DNA of 64,000 nucleotides from Dactylosporangium sp040605635 (GCF_040605635.1 NZ_JBEXDG010000058.1:8811-72810); one strand, 5' to 3'. Counted from the first letter of the stretch, positions 33,916 to 42,330 are shown. The notes: generated from the sequence alone by a model not told the origin. Numbers and translations: made by a program.

Positions 33916-34019
33916 AGTCGCTGACCCACGCTTCGGTCCGTGCCGCTCAGCGGTCAGCGCGTCGCTGTCTCCGTCGTCGAACCCGGCGCGGATGTCGTCC
34001 AGTCGTGGAACTCAGTCAC
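33915..34019 (-). pseudogene. XRE-antitoxin-like 5' fragment with 1-bp deletion
   Basis: On the minus strand GTG 34019, preceded by GGAGGAAGGA, opens VTEFHDW. One G is missing after the Trp codon relative to the homologous gene at 45883-46137 (MTEFHDWDDIRAE), so the frame breaks at residue 8. The similarity continues for ~100 bp on the DNA level. It abuts copy 2 of the DUF6933-like pseudogene. Confidence 0.6.
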
Positions 34020-34064
34020 CAGTCCTTCCTCCCAGTACGTTCGATCCCTAGCCAGTCCTCATCC

Positions 34065-35003
34065 CTACCCGGCGGTTGCGCCTTGGTGGCGGGTGGGGTC
34101 GAAGTCTTCGCCGAGCCGCTCGACCGCGTCGTCGTGGTCCGGGCTGGACGAGTCGGCCAACGCGGCCAGCAGGTGCTGGTATGAGGCCGCGCCGCCGATG
34201 TCCTCAGGTGGGCAGGCGCCGCCGCCGTCCAGGACGGTGAACGTGTTGTGGGGGCCGCCGGGGCGGATCTCCTCGACGGTGACGGTGTGCGTCCACTCGT
34301 CGCCGAAGTCGTACACGTAGGTGAACGTGGCGCCCGCATCGGTGGCGATGGACACCAGGCGTTCACCGTCGGCGGGAGCCTCGCCGGAGTCGGAGCGGGG
34401 GTCGATGATGGTGTGCTCGTCGGTCTCGAACACGTACATGTGCTCGTCGGACCAGCCCATCGCGTCCTGGATCATCCGGTGCACCAGGTCCAGCGTCGTG
34501 TTCGACGGTATGGCCACCCGCCGCCACACGGGTGGGGTGACACCGTTGAGTTCGATGCGCAGAACGAGCGAGGCCGGGTCGGGTGGCTCGATGGCGAGGA
34601 AGGCCGGGTTGCCGCAGCACTTCTTGTACTTGGTGGCGGAGCCGCACCAGCACGGCGAGTTGCGCTCGGGCGGCCAGAGGTGGCCGGTGTGGCCGGTTTT
34701 GTGCAGCCACCCGGCGTAGGCCAGGCGGGTCTGGCGCCGCGCCGGGTCTGTGCCGGTGCGCTGTGCGTAGGCGAGCAGGTCGGGCACGTCCAGCCGGACG
34801 ATCCGGATCGGGGCGGCGGCCCGCTCGGCCATGGCCTGCATGGTTTGTTGGGTTTCCCGGCGGTAGTCGCCGTGGTTACGGTGGCTCGTGGCATTCAGCA
34901 GGCCCTGGGTCCAGGCTGCCTCGTACTGCTCGGGCGGGAAGTACGCAATCTGGTACACCGTCGCGCGGGGCGCGCCCCGTGTCAGGCTCGGGCTGGGCTG
35001 CAT
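34065..35003 (-). CDS. SEC-C zinc motif + plasmid pRiA4b ORF-3-like protein
   Basis: 312 aa. Residues 114-131 are a SEC-C metal-binding motif (NSPCWCGSATKYKKCCG). Residues ~145-260 are a pRiA4b ORF-3/IS1096 TnpR-like domain (LRIELNGVTPPVWRRVAIPS, DEHMYVFETDE, YVYDFGDEWTHTVTVEEI). The N-terminal 110 aa are unassigned. Such proteins are scattered on plasmids and islands; the role is unknown. The next gene upstream begins 24 bp away on the same strand. Confidence 0.8.
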   Translation of the reverse strand: MQPSPSLTRGAPRATVYQIAYFPPEQYEAAWTQGLLNATSHRNHGDYRRETQQTMQAMAERAAAPIRIVRLDVPDLLAYAQRTGTDPARRQTRLAYAGWLHKTGHTGHLWPPERNSPCWCGSATKYKKCCGNPAFLAIEPPDPASLVLRIELNGVTPPVWRRVAIPSNTTLDLVHRMIQDAMGWSDEHMYVFETDEHTIIDPRSDSGEAPADGERLVSIATDAGATFTYVYDFGDEWTHTVTVEEIRPGGPHNTFTVLDGGGACPPEDIGGAASYQHLLAALADSSSPDHDDAVERLGEDFDPTRHQGATAG

Positions 35004-35026
35004 CGATCCGATCCTCCTTGATGCGG

Positions 35027-36397
35027 TCAGGCCAGGGTGTCAGTCGGCAGAACATGGCCCAGCGCCCGCAGTGCCCTGCGGAACTCCGGCTCCCGGTCGA
35101 CGGCCACGGCCAGGTGCCGGTCACCGACCCGCTGGCACAGGCCACGCAGCCGCCGATCACCCGCGATCAGGACGGCGAGCGCCGGGTCGGCGCACTCCAC
35201 CAGGCGGACCACACCAAGGTTGCGGAGCCGCCCGGCACGCGCCGCGACATCGGCCAGCAGGGTGGTCACCGGATTGGGCAACTCATGGGTCGCGCGGGCG
35301 GCCAGGAACTCGCGCAACTGATCGAGACCGCGACCGGCGTCCAGCGCAGCCAGCAGGGTCGCCTCACGCAACGCCCACACCCGGTCCGCGGTACGGTGCG
35401 CATACGCGTCAAGCATCAGCCGGTCGACCGGCGGCAACTCACCGGTGACCACGATGTCCAGGTTGGGCAGCACCTTCAACACGCCGGCCACCACAGCATC
35501 CGCCGTGGGCGCCTCGTAGCGGTCGCTCAGGCCCAGCGCGTAGGCGCCCAGGGCGTTGAGCCGCACCGCCCGCAGCCCGTCATAGCGGCTGAGATACTCC
35601 AGCTCGTCGGTGCCCCAATTGCCGCGGAAGTCATCCCGGGCGCCGACCGGGTCGGTGTAGTCCAGGTCGAACAGACCCAACGTGCCGGCATACTCGAACA
35701 GCACCGCCAGGGTGTACCGGCCCTCCAGGATCGGCCAGTCCGCAAACCCGGCGTAGCCCAGACTGCCGTACTCCCGATCGGTGAGATACAACCGCCACAA
35801 CGCCCGCTCACTGCGCGCCACCGTCGGCGACAACCCACCGCGGCGCATCCTGTCGAACAGGTCGTCGATCGCCACCCACTCGTCGACCGGGCAACTGGAC
35901 AGCGCCGCAGCAACCGCCTGCCGACGGGTCTTCGCCGACGTCAGCGTGTTGGCGGTGCGCTGGCCCTTGATGTGCTCGACCCGGCTCAGCTCGTCGATGA
36001 CCGCCTTACCGACCCAGGAGCGCCACAGCGCCCGGACCGTCTCGGCCGGCGGCCGACCCAACGCGGCACGACCCTTCGCCGTCAGCTGCAACCGGCCACC
36101 AGCCAGTTCGGCAAGCCCACCGGCCTGGATCAGCAGCGGCCAGGCGAACGCCGCGATCGGCTCCGAAGGATAGAAGTCCCCGCCGGCCAACACCTCGGCC
36201 ACCCCCGCAACGGTGGCGGCAGCCGGCCGCTGGGTCTTCTCGCTGCAGCGCAACTTGCCCGCGCCGCACAACTGCAGCACGGCCAGCACATCGGCCAGCG
36301 CCTCCGCCCCAGTCAAGCGGACGGTTACCTCATCGGCAGCCAGACCGTCATCCGGCACCTCGCTCGCGCCATGCATAGCCGACCACGCTAGGCGCAT
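35027..36397 (-). CDS. Helicase-associated (XPB-N/Helicase_C_3-like) protein
   Basis: 456 aa from ATG 36397 (GGGGG upstream; 36376 is an alternative). The C-terminal ~170 residues (RVWALREATLLAALDAGRGL, LGVVRLVECADPALAVLIAG, LCQRVGDRHLAVAVDREPEF) match the winged-helix helicase-associated domain seen at the N terminus of XPB-like helicases. No Walker motifs are present, so it is not a helicase itself. Probably cotranscribed with the SEC-C gene downstream. Confidence 0.65.
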   Translation of the reverse strand: MRLAWSAMHGASEVPDDGLAADEVTVRLTGAEALADVLAVLQLCGAGKLRCSEKTQRPAAATVAGVAEVLAGGDFYPSEPIAAFAWPLLIQAGGLAELAGGRLQLTAKGRAALGRPPAETVRALWRSWVGKAVIDELSRVEHIKGQRTANTLTSAKTRRQAVAAALSSCPVDEWVAIDDLFDRMRRGGLSPTVARSERALWRLYLTDREYGSLGYAGFADWPILEGRYTLAVLFEYAGTLGLFDLDYTDPVGARDDFRGNWGTDELEYLSRYDGLRAVRLNALGAYALGLSDRYEAPTADAVVAGVLKVLPNLDIVVTGELPPVDRLMLDAYAHRTADRVWALREATLLAALDAGRGLDQLREFLAARATHELPNPVTTLLADVAARAGRLRNLGVVRLVECADPALAVLIAGDRRLRGLCQRVGDRHLAVAVDREPEFRRALRALGHVLPTDTLA

Positions 36398-36645
36398 ACC
36401 CGGCCCCCACGAAACCCGGGGCCTCCTACCCGCCAGCGTTCCGGTCCGGCAGCGACAACGGTCATTGCCTGGTAGCGCATGATCGCCGCGCCCTGACGCT
36501 CGGAGACTCCCGCGGCGCACGCATCCTGCTTCAGGAGAAGCTACCGCCCCGAACGATCGCGGAGTCGCATGTGAGCCTTGGACCTTTCCTGCCGCGTCCC
36601 CGGCGCTCTACCAGCGCCGCTTCGGCTGATACCACATCCTTGCAC

Positions 36646-36969
36646 TCAGTCCACGGCGCCGAAGTAGGTGCGAACGGCGGTTGCCAAAGTGTTGAGGGTC
36701 GTGTGGGTAAGTTGACCGGCCGGTCCGGCGACCGATTCTGGGTCCAGGGACCTTGCCCGAGAAAGGTCGATCACGGCGGCGCTCGGCCAGTCCTGCCGAT
36801 CCAGGGGCACAAGGAACGCGGGCACAAGGTCCGGTGCGGCTCGCTCCCGCAACGGAGCCACAAGGCCGTGACTGGGGTTGTACCGGTCTGCGGTGACGAC
36901 GACAACCCTCAGCCGGTGGCTGCCGACGACATACTGCAGGATGCTTCCCCGCCTCACCCGGCCGCCCAC
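36646..36969 (-). CDS. MazF/PemK-like toxin
   Basis: 107 aa: RRGSILQYVVGSHRLRVVVVTADRYN (~5-30) is the MazF/CcdB SH3-like barrel start, and VPLDRQDWPSAAVIDLSRARSL is the second conserved strand pair. MazF enzymes cut mRNA at short sites. It overlaps the end of the antitoxin gene upstream by 16 bp, so translation is coupled. It appears intact. Confidence 0.75.
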   Translation of the reverse strand: MGGRVRRGSILQYVVGSHRLRVVVVTADRYNPSHGLVAPLRERAAPDLVPAFLVPLDRQDWPSAAVIDLSRARSLDPESVAGPAGQLTHTTLNTLATAVRTYFGAVD

Positions 36970-37196
36970 GTCTTGTCATCTTGGGCCGCAAACGCATCCA
37001 AAGCACCACGCTCGTCCGGATCCGCGTCCGCATCCCACTGCCGGTAGGACTCCAAGGCGGCCGCCTCGAGATATTCCACCAGCGCGGCATTGACCGTCGA
37101 GGAGAGCGTCGCCCCGGGTGTGCGATCGACATGCGTGGTCAACATCCGGTCGACCTCAGGGCGCATCGACAGCGTCCGTTTGATTGCCAGCGTCAT
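36954..37196 (-). CDS. MazE-like antitoxin
   Basis: 80 aa from ATG 37196: MTLAIKRTLSMRPEVDRMLT with an N-terminal ribbon-helix-helix-like region and an acidic C-terminal tail (DADADPDERGALDAFAAQDD) fitted to bind a basic toxin. Gene order and the 16-bp overlap with the MazF-like gene support the assignment. GGTGGTA half-sites overlap its start. Confidence 0.7.
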   Translation of the reverse strand: MTLAIKRTLSMRPEVDRMLTTHVDRTPGATLSSTVNAALVEYLEAAALESYRQWDADADPDERGALDAFAAQDDKTWAAG

Positions 37197-37225
37197 ACCA
37201 CCTGTTATACCACCATCCGGTGGTA
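37196..37225. promoter_or_regulatory. MazE-type operator with three TACCACC half-sites
   Basis: TACCACC at 37196-37202 and 37208-37214 are direct repeats 12 bp apart, and GGTGGTA at 37219-37225 forms an inverted repeat with the second. They lie at the antitoxin start, where toxin-antitoxin complexes usually repress. Confidence 0.55.
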
Positions 37226-37283
37226 GGGCACGGATGTTGAGGTGGAAGGCGTTGTACAAGCTCGACCGCCACCACCTTCCCGT

Positions 37284-37455
37284 ACCTGGCGATCAAGTAC
37301 GGCGCCGCGGTCGCGCTGCTTGCCGATCTGAACGCACTCGGCGAGCGGGACGGCCAGCGCAAAAGCGTTCCGCGGCCGGATGCACCAGCTGTGTCAGGAG
37401 CATGCACGCAAACCGAGCCTGCTGGACCGGCTGGAGCGCGCAGGTCTCAGCTGAG
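37284..37455 (+). pseudogene. 3' fragment of a gene like 40267-41409, frameshifted
   Basis: Reads YGAAVALLADLNALGERDGQ then, after an extra A in AAAAG at 37361-37365, FRGRMHQLCQEHARKPSLLD and RLERAGLS stop. It corresponds to the last ~57 residues of the 380-aa protein at 40267-41409 (roughly 80% identical DNA by eye). The TOTE-like gene and the CcbP gene therefore lie between a truncated and a full copy of the same 3' end. The 5' part is missing. Confidence 0.7.
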
Positions 37456-37508
37456 ACCGCTCCGCAGCGCACCATTTCTGTGCTTACCGCGGGGGGCCAA
37501 TAGGCGTG

Positions 37509-39746
37509 CTACGCCCTGGTGAAGCCGAGCGCGCGGTAGCCGGGCATGCGGCGCTGGAGCGAGGCAGCGAGGATCGGCGTGGCGCGGTCGTGGTAGTCGT
37601 GGACCTCGGCGACGTCCTTGCCGGGCGCGGCACGGATCACCCGGCCGGCGCACTGGATGAGCAGCCCGTCGTAGGAGACCGGAGCGGCCAGGAACAGTGT
37701 GTCGAGGGCCGGCGCGTCGAAGCCTTCACCGATGAACGGCGTTGTGCCGATGACCAGTACGCCGTCTCCGGCCTTGGCGTCCGCGAGCCGGCTCACGATG
37801 GCACGCCGGTCGCTGGTCGACATGCCGCCCTGCAGCACGTACGCCTGACTGCCCCGCGAAGCGAGCGCGGAGTTCAGCGCTTCCACATGTGCGACCCGCC
37901 TGGTGAGCACCAGGCAGTTGCGCCCGCGCTGCAGGGCAGCGGTCACATCGGCGACGAGCTGTGCGTTGCGTGCCTCGTCGACCGCGATGGCGCGGTGTGC
38001 TTCCGCGATCGCAGTGGACGGCTCGGCGTCACCGGAACGGAACTCGAAGGCGGTCTCATGCAGGTACAGCAGCCGCCGTGGTCCCGCGTCAGTCTCCCAG
38101 GCGTCCAGCAGTGTGCCCTGCTCGTTGCCGGGCGGGTCATGCGTGATCGTGTGCCGGACCGGTCCGAGTTGCCAGAGGACGAGTTCGCCGAGTCCGTCAC
38201 GCCGCGCCGGGGTGGCGGTGAGGCCGAGCCAGAACTGCGCGGCCATGCGTTTGACCGAGTGGTCGTACGCGGCGGCCGCGAGATGGTGGCATTCGTCGAC
38301 GATGACGTGCCCGTAGCCGTTGGTGAGTTCGGCGACGTCGTCACGCCTGGCCAGCGACGGCAGCATGGCGATGTCCACCACCCCACTGAGCTTGCGCCTG
38401 CCGCCACCGACCTGCCCTGGCTTGATGCCCAGGAACTGCTCGATCCGGGTGCGCCACTGCTCGGCCAGTGCCTTCCGGTCCACGAGCACGAGGGTCGCCG
38501 TGCCCCGCTCGGCGATCACCGCGCAGGCCATGACTGTCTTGCCCGAGCCTGGCGGTGCGACGAGGACGCCGTCGTCATGCGCGAGCAACGCGCCGACCGC
38601 CGCGCTCTGTCTGGTGTCGAGTTGTGCTGTGCAGGCGACGTCGATCTCGCGGCCAGGATTCCGCACGTCCGCGATGGCCAGTCGCGATCCGGCACGCTCG
38701 ACGATCGCTTCGACGGTGTGGCGCAGTCCGCGTGGCAGGACCAGGCGGTCGTCGACGGTGAGGTCGTACCCGCGGACGAACCGCGGCGTGTCCCAGGTGG
38801 ATTTGCGCAGGCGCTGCAGTTCGTAGAATTTCGGGTTGGCCATGGATGCCGCGTGCTTGAACGTGGACAACGCCGCAGGGGTCAGCTGGGCCGCGTCGAC
38901 GCTCAACCCGGCGCCGAGCTCCGCGTGCAGGATTGCGGGAAGCGGCGGATGCACCTTCGTGGCGTCGGATCTGCTCAACGTGGCGACGTCGGCGCCGACG
39001 ACCGCCTGTTTCGCGCGCCGAGCGACCCTGGCCGCGTCGCCCGGGCTGAGCCGGTCGAGGGTCGACAGGTACGCCCACTGGTCCTCGTGCGGCTCCAGCG
39101 TCGCCAGGTCGAGGAACGCCGTCAACCCGTCCCTGCGCCGGCGGCCCTGCAACGGCGCGGCGATCAGGTTGCCGAAGCCGCCCTCGGGCAGCACGTCCTG
39201 GTTCGGGAACAGCCGGTCGTAGGAGCGCAGGTCCATCGTGCCGCGCAGCACCGTGGCCTCGTGGATCAGCGCGGTACCGACGCAGCGGGCAACGGCGGCG
39301 GAGATCGCTTCGGTGAAGAACACCCACACGTGTGCGCCACGCCCGGACTGGGAGATCTCCAGCGCCGCCGGCACCCCGCCGGCGCGTGCCGCCTTGGTGT
39401 AGGCGAGCGCGTCGAGCATCGCGGCCGGGCCGTCGAAGTCCGCTACGAGAAAGTGACATGAGTTGTCGCTGAGCAGTGGGTACAGCCCGATGAAGACGTC
39501 ACCCACCAGGTGCGCCGAGACGACCTCGGCGGTAAGCGGGAGATACGTGACAGCTCTCCGATCGGCTCCCTTGCGCCAACCGCCGGCGACCGCGGGCATC
39601 CACCCGCTCGCGCCGGTTCGGTTGTTCTCCCAACGCAATGCGTATACGTCCGCCCGGGCCCGGAACCGGTCGGCGTACAGGGCCAGTTTGTCCGCCACCG
39701 GCGACGCCATTTGGACCAGGCCCGGCGGCGCGACGGCCGCCGACAA
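37509..39746 (-). CDS. TOTE-type archaeo-eukaryotic primase fused to SF2 helicase
   Basis: 745 aa from TTG 39746; ATG 39710 (MASPVADK) is an alternative. AEP primase: FLVADFDG (99-106, metal-binding DxD), SGRGAHVWVFF (134-144, the sxH nucleotide motif) and MDLRSYDRLFPNQDVLP (171-187). Helicase: Walker A APPGSGKT (397-404), DECHH (484-488), LTATP (509-513), a QCAGRVIR motif VI near the C terminus. This matches primase-helicases of TOTE conflict systems, thought to act on invading nucleic acid. The frame continues upstream to 39881 but is broken by TAG at 39771-39773, so the N-terminal coiled coil is cut off. Confidence 0.8.
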   Translation of the reverse strand: MSAAVAPPGLVQMASPVADKLALYADRFRARADVYALRWENNRTGASGWMPAVAGGWRKGADRRAVTYLPLTAEVVSAHLVGDVFIGLYPLLSDNSCHFLVADFDGPAAMLDALAYTKAARAGGVPAALEISQSGRGAHVWVFFTEAISAAVARCVGTALIHEATVLRGTMDLRSYDRLFPNQDVLPEGGFGNLIAAPLQGRRRRDGLTAFLDLATLEPHEDQWAYLSTLDRLSPGDAARVARRAKQAVVGADVATLSRSDATKVHPPLPAILHAELGAGLSVDAAQLTPAALSTFKHAASMANPKFYELQRLRKSTWDTPRFVRGYDLTVDDRLVLPRGLRHTVEAIVERAGSRLAIADVRNPGREIDVACTAQLDTRQSAAVGALLAHDDGVLVAPPGSGKTVMACAVIAERGTATLVLVDRKALAEQWRTRIEQFLGIKPGQVGGGRRKLSGVVDIAMLPSLARRDDVAELTNGYGHVIVDECHHLAAAAYDHSVKRMAAQFWLGLTATPARRDGLGELVLWQLGPVRHTITHDPPGNEQGTLLDAWETDAGPRRLLYLHETAFEFRSGDAEPSTAIAEAHRAIAVDEARNAQLVADVTAALQRGRNCLVLTRRVAHVEALNSALASRGSQAYVLQGGMSTSDRRAIVSRLADAKAGDGVLVIGTTPFIGEGFDAPALDTLFLAAPVSYDGLLIQCAGRVIRAAPGKDVAEVHDYHDRATPILAASLQRRMPGYRALGFTRA

Positions 39747-39770
39747 CTGCTCCGGCGGCGGAGCGGTGTC

Positions 39771-39881
39771 CTAACCCCGCAGGTCCAGCAGACGCGACAG
39801 GCGCACATTCTCCGCCCGCAAACGCTCCAGTTCACGACGCACCCGGGCAAGCTCACTGTCCACCGTCACGTCGGCGCCCAT
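39771..39881 (-). pseudogene. Detached N-terminal coiled coil of the TOTE-type gene, closed by an amber codon
   Basis: ATG 39881 opens a 36-residue coiled coil (ELARVRRELERLRAENVRLS) that ends at TAG 39773-39771. The frame is the same as that of the primase-helicase (TAG to its stop is exactly 755 codons), and TOTE-type proteins usually begin with just such a coiled coil. Here CAG (Gln) has probably become TAG. If translation restarts at 39746 or 39710, a shorter enzyme is still made. Confidence 0.65.
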
Positions 39882-39954
39882 GACAGGATCGTCGCACGCG
39901 CGATCCTGGCCCGTTCATCGTCACCGCTGCCGATGGTCGGGCTACGCTGCCACG

Positions 39955-40263
39955 GTGAGTTCGCTGAGCCGGAAACAGCTCGATGCGTTGGTCGAGGAGG
40001 CGACGGTCGACTGCTACAACGAGGACGAGCAGCTGACCGGCCTGTACACCATGATCGAGGACAACCTCGCCCTGCCGTTCACGACGCAGGTCCTCGGCGT
40101 CGAGGTCACGGTCCGGAAGGTTGACCTGACCGGCCAGCGGATCGTGGCGATCTGCCACCGGGGCCGCGAACGGCAGGCGATCGCGATCCTGGACCTCCCG
40201 TTGCCGGATCCGCCGCCGGCCGGCGCGCAGTGGATCGACGCCTACCGGCACTGGGGCGGATGA
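39955..40263 (+). CDS. CcbP-like calcium-binding protein
   Basis: 102 aa from GTG 39955. LDALVEEATVDCYNEDEQLTG, YTMIEDNLALPFTTQVLGVE and RIVAICHRGRERQAIAILDL, then QWIDAYRHW, follow the layout of cyanobacterial CcbP, a small acidic calcium-binding protein. Actinomycete relatives commonly sit before the kind of protein encoded next, as here (3-bp gap). Calcium binding is inferred from the family; the local role is unknown. It is divergent from the TOTE-type gene. Confidence 0.65.
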   Translation: MSSLSRKQLDALVEEATVDCYNEDEQLTGLYTMIEDNLALPFTTQVLGVEVTVRKVDLTGQRIVAICHRGRERQAIAILDLPLPDPPPAGAQWIDAYRHWGG

Positions 40264-40266
40264 CCC

Positions 40267-41409
40267 GTGAGCGAGTACCAGTACTACGAGTTCGTGGCGA
40301 TCGACCGGCCGCTGACCGCGGCGGAGCAGGCCGAGCTGCGGGCGGTGTCGACCCGCGGCCGGATCAGCGCGTCGAGCTTCGTCAACACCTACGAGTGGGG
40401 CGACCTGAAGGCCGATCCCCGCGACTGGATGCGACGGTACTTCGACGCCCACCTGTACCTGGCGAACTGGGGCACCCGCCGGATCATGCTGCGGCTGCCG
40501 AAGTCGCTGCTGGACCCGGCGCTCGCCGCGACCTACGGCGTGTCCTCATCGGCCACGGGTGAGCATGTGATCCTCGACCTCCACAGTGAGAACGAGGACG
40601 GCGACGAGGAGTGGTGGGAGGACGAGGACGCCCTCGCGTCGATCGTCCCCGTCCGGGCGGAACTGGCCGCTGGCGACACCCGCCTGCTCTACCTGGCATG
40701 GCTGCTGTGCGTGCAGAACCAGGAGCTGGACGAGGATTCGCTGGAGCCGGCGATACCGCCCGGCCTGGCACAACTGTCGGGTCCGCTGCGCAGCCTCGCC
40801 AGCTTCCTGCGCCTGGACGAGGACCTCCTCGAAACGGCGGCCCAGGCCAGCGCGCCGCTGACCACGAAGGCGCCCTCCGCAGCGGCGCTCGCCACATGGG
40901 TGAAGCAGCTGCCTGCGGCCGACAAGGACGAGGCCATCGTGCGGCTGCTCCGCGGCGACGGCGTGCACCTTCGCGCCGAGCTGCTGCGCCGGTACGGCAG
41001 CGGCACGGCCACCGAGCCCGCGGGCGGCGAACGCACGGTGGGCGAGCTGCTCGCTGGCGCGGAGACCCTCTGGACAGCGCGGCAACAGCGGAAAGCGGTG
41101 CGCAACGCGGCCGAACAGGCTCGCCGGGAAGCGGCGGCCGCGGCTGCCCGCGAGCAGCGCCTTGATGACCTGGCCGCCGACCCGGAGCGAGCGTGGCAGC
41201 GGGTGGCAGAGCTGATCGCGACCAAGAAGCCGAAGGAGTACGACACGGCGGTCGCCCTGCTGACCGACCTGAAGGCACTCAGCGAACGCGACGGCCAACG
41301 CAAGACGTTCCGCGGCCGGATCCACCAGTTGCGCCAGGAGCACGCCCGCAAGCCGAGCCTGCTGGACCGCCTGGAACGCGCCGGCCTGTACGTCAGCACT
41401 GTCAGTTGA
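40267..41409 (+). CDS. Conserved protein paired with the CcbP-like gene
   Basis: 380 aa from GTG 40267. The N-terminal ~100 residues (YYEFVAIDRPLTAAEQAELR, SSFVNTYEWGDLKADP, MRRYFDAHLYLANWGTRRIM) form a conserved domain, and the C-terminal ~130 residues are a long charged helix (coiled coil; ARREAAAAAAREQRLDDLAA) ending in RKPSLLDRLERAGLY. No enzyme motif recognised. It is tightly coupled to the CcbP-like gene. A frameshifted copy of its 3' end lies at 37284-37455. Confidence 0.7.
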   Translation: MSEYQYYEFVAIDRPLTAAEQAELRAVSTRGRISASSFVNTYEWGDLKADPRDWMRRYFDAHLYLANWGTRRIMLRLPKSLLDPALAATYGVSSSATGEHVILDLHSENEDGDEEWWEDEDALASIVPVRAELAAGDTRLLYLAWLLCVQNQELDEDSLEPAIPPGLAQLSGPLRSLASFLRLDEDLLETAAQASAPLTTKAPSAAALATWVKQLPAADKDEAIVRLLRGDGVHLRAELLRRYGSGTATEPAGGERTVGELLAGAETLWTARQQRKAVRNAAEQARREAAAAAAREQRLDDLAADPERAWQRVAELIATKKPKEYDTAVALLTDLKALSERDGQRKTFRGRIHQLRQEHARKPSLLDRLERAGLYVSTVS

Positions 41410-41439
41410 GTGCCTCAACCTGATCGAGAGAACATACCG

Positions 41440-41637
41440 ATGACCTCAGAACCGCATGCGGCTCGCACCCCTGTGCCGATCGGCGCCTACGAGACAGAGA
41501 CGCGATGGGCGGAGAAAGCCACCTTCGACCCGAACGATCCCACCGTGGAACTCGGCGAGGTTGCCGCCGGCAGCGGGCGCGCTTTGCTCCACGTCGCCCG
41601 CGTCGCGGACGAGCAAGGGCCACGCCCCATTGCGTGA
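41440..41637 (+). CDS. Small unrecognised ORF
   Basis: 65 aa from ATG 41440 with GAGAGAA upstream: MTSEPHAARTPVPIGAYETE, then PTVELGEVAAGSGRALLHVA. It starts 30 bp after the previous gene on the same strand. Codon use is ordinary, but there is no known family, so it may be a gene remnant. Confidence 0.3.
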   Translation: MTSEPHAARTPVPIGAYETETRWAEKATFDPNDPTVELGEVAAGSGRALLHVARVADEQGPRPIA

Positions 41638-41665
41638 CCACAGGCGAGGCAAGTCGATGCCCGGG

Positions 41666-42091
41666 TCAGTCGATCGAGCCGGGGGCCGCCAGCCACGTGG
41701 TCGATTGCTGGGTCGACCGGGCGATCGTCTCGAAGTCGTGGTCGTAGTGCAGCAGTGACAGGCCGGACAGCTCCGCGGTCGCCGCTACCAGCAGGTCGAC
41801 CGCGCTGGGTCCCTGGTGCGCCGAACCGTCCGCGAGCATCTGCTGAACCTCGGTGGCTCGGTGCCACACGTCATCCGGGGTCACCACCCACGCGAACACC
41901 GATCCCAGCAGCGCGGCATACCGGTCGTGGTCAGCCTTGGACTGCACTCCGCGAAGGAACTCCAGCTCAGTGAGAGTGCAGATGCCGATCACGCCGGCCC
42001 GCAACTGCGGCTGCCACAGGTCCTGCACCCGCTGGTTGCGGAACAGGCGCACCACGGCACTCGTGTCGGCGAGAAACCGAACTGTGCTCAC
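41666..42091 (-). CDS. vapC: VapC-type PIN-domain toxin
   Basis: 141 aa. FLADTSAVVRLF (Asp 9), CTLTELEFLRG (Glu near 43), SAVDLLVAATA (Asp near 99) and LLHYDHDFETIA (Asp near 118) are the four acidic PIN positions, so the RNase site looks complete. It starts at GTG 42091, overlapping the VapB stop (GTGA). VapC toxins cleave tRNA or rRNA. Confidence 0.87.
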   Translation of the reverse strand: MSTVRFLADTSAVVRLFRNQRVQDLWQPQLRAGVIGICTLTELEFLRGVQSKADHDRYAALLGSVFAWVVTPDDVWHRATEVQQMLADGSAHQGPSAVDLLVAATAELSGLSLLHYDHDFETIARSTQQSTTWLAAPGSID

Positions 42092-42297
42092 GGACGGTAG
42101 TTCCTCTTGTCAAGCAGGTGATCGAACGCACCGGTAGCAGCGATCTCGGTCAGCTCGGCCAGTGCCTTGGCGCGACGCTGAACGGCAGCAACCTCACGGA
42201 GCGCGGTGTTGATGGTGTCCTTCTGCGTCTTCGTTCCGAGCAGGGCCGTCGCCTCCGCCAGGGCATCCAAGTCGATGTCGATGAGCTTCTTGGTCAT
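42088..42297 (-). CDS. vapB: VapB-type antitoxin
   Basis: 69 aa from ATG 42297 (GGGGG upstream). MTKKLIDIDLDALAEATALL and GTKTQKDTINTALREVAAVQ are the ribbon-helix-helix of VapB family antitoxins; the C-terminal tail would cover the VapC active site. It overlaps vapC by 4 bp. Confidence 0.87.
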   Translation of the reverse strand: MTKKLIDIDLDALAEATALLGTKTQKDTINTALREVAAVQRRAKALAELTEIAATGAFDHLLDKRNYRP

Positions 42298-42330
42298 GGC
42301 AGCCCCCATATATCCAACCTCGATTAAGAG

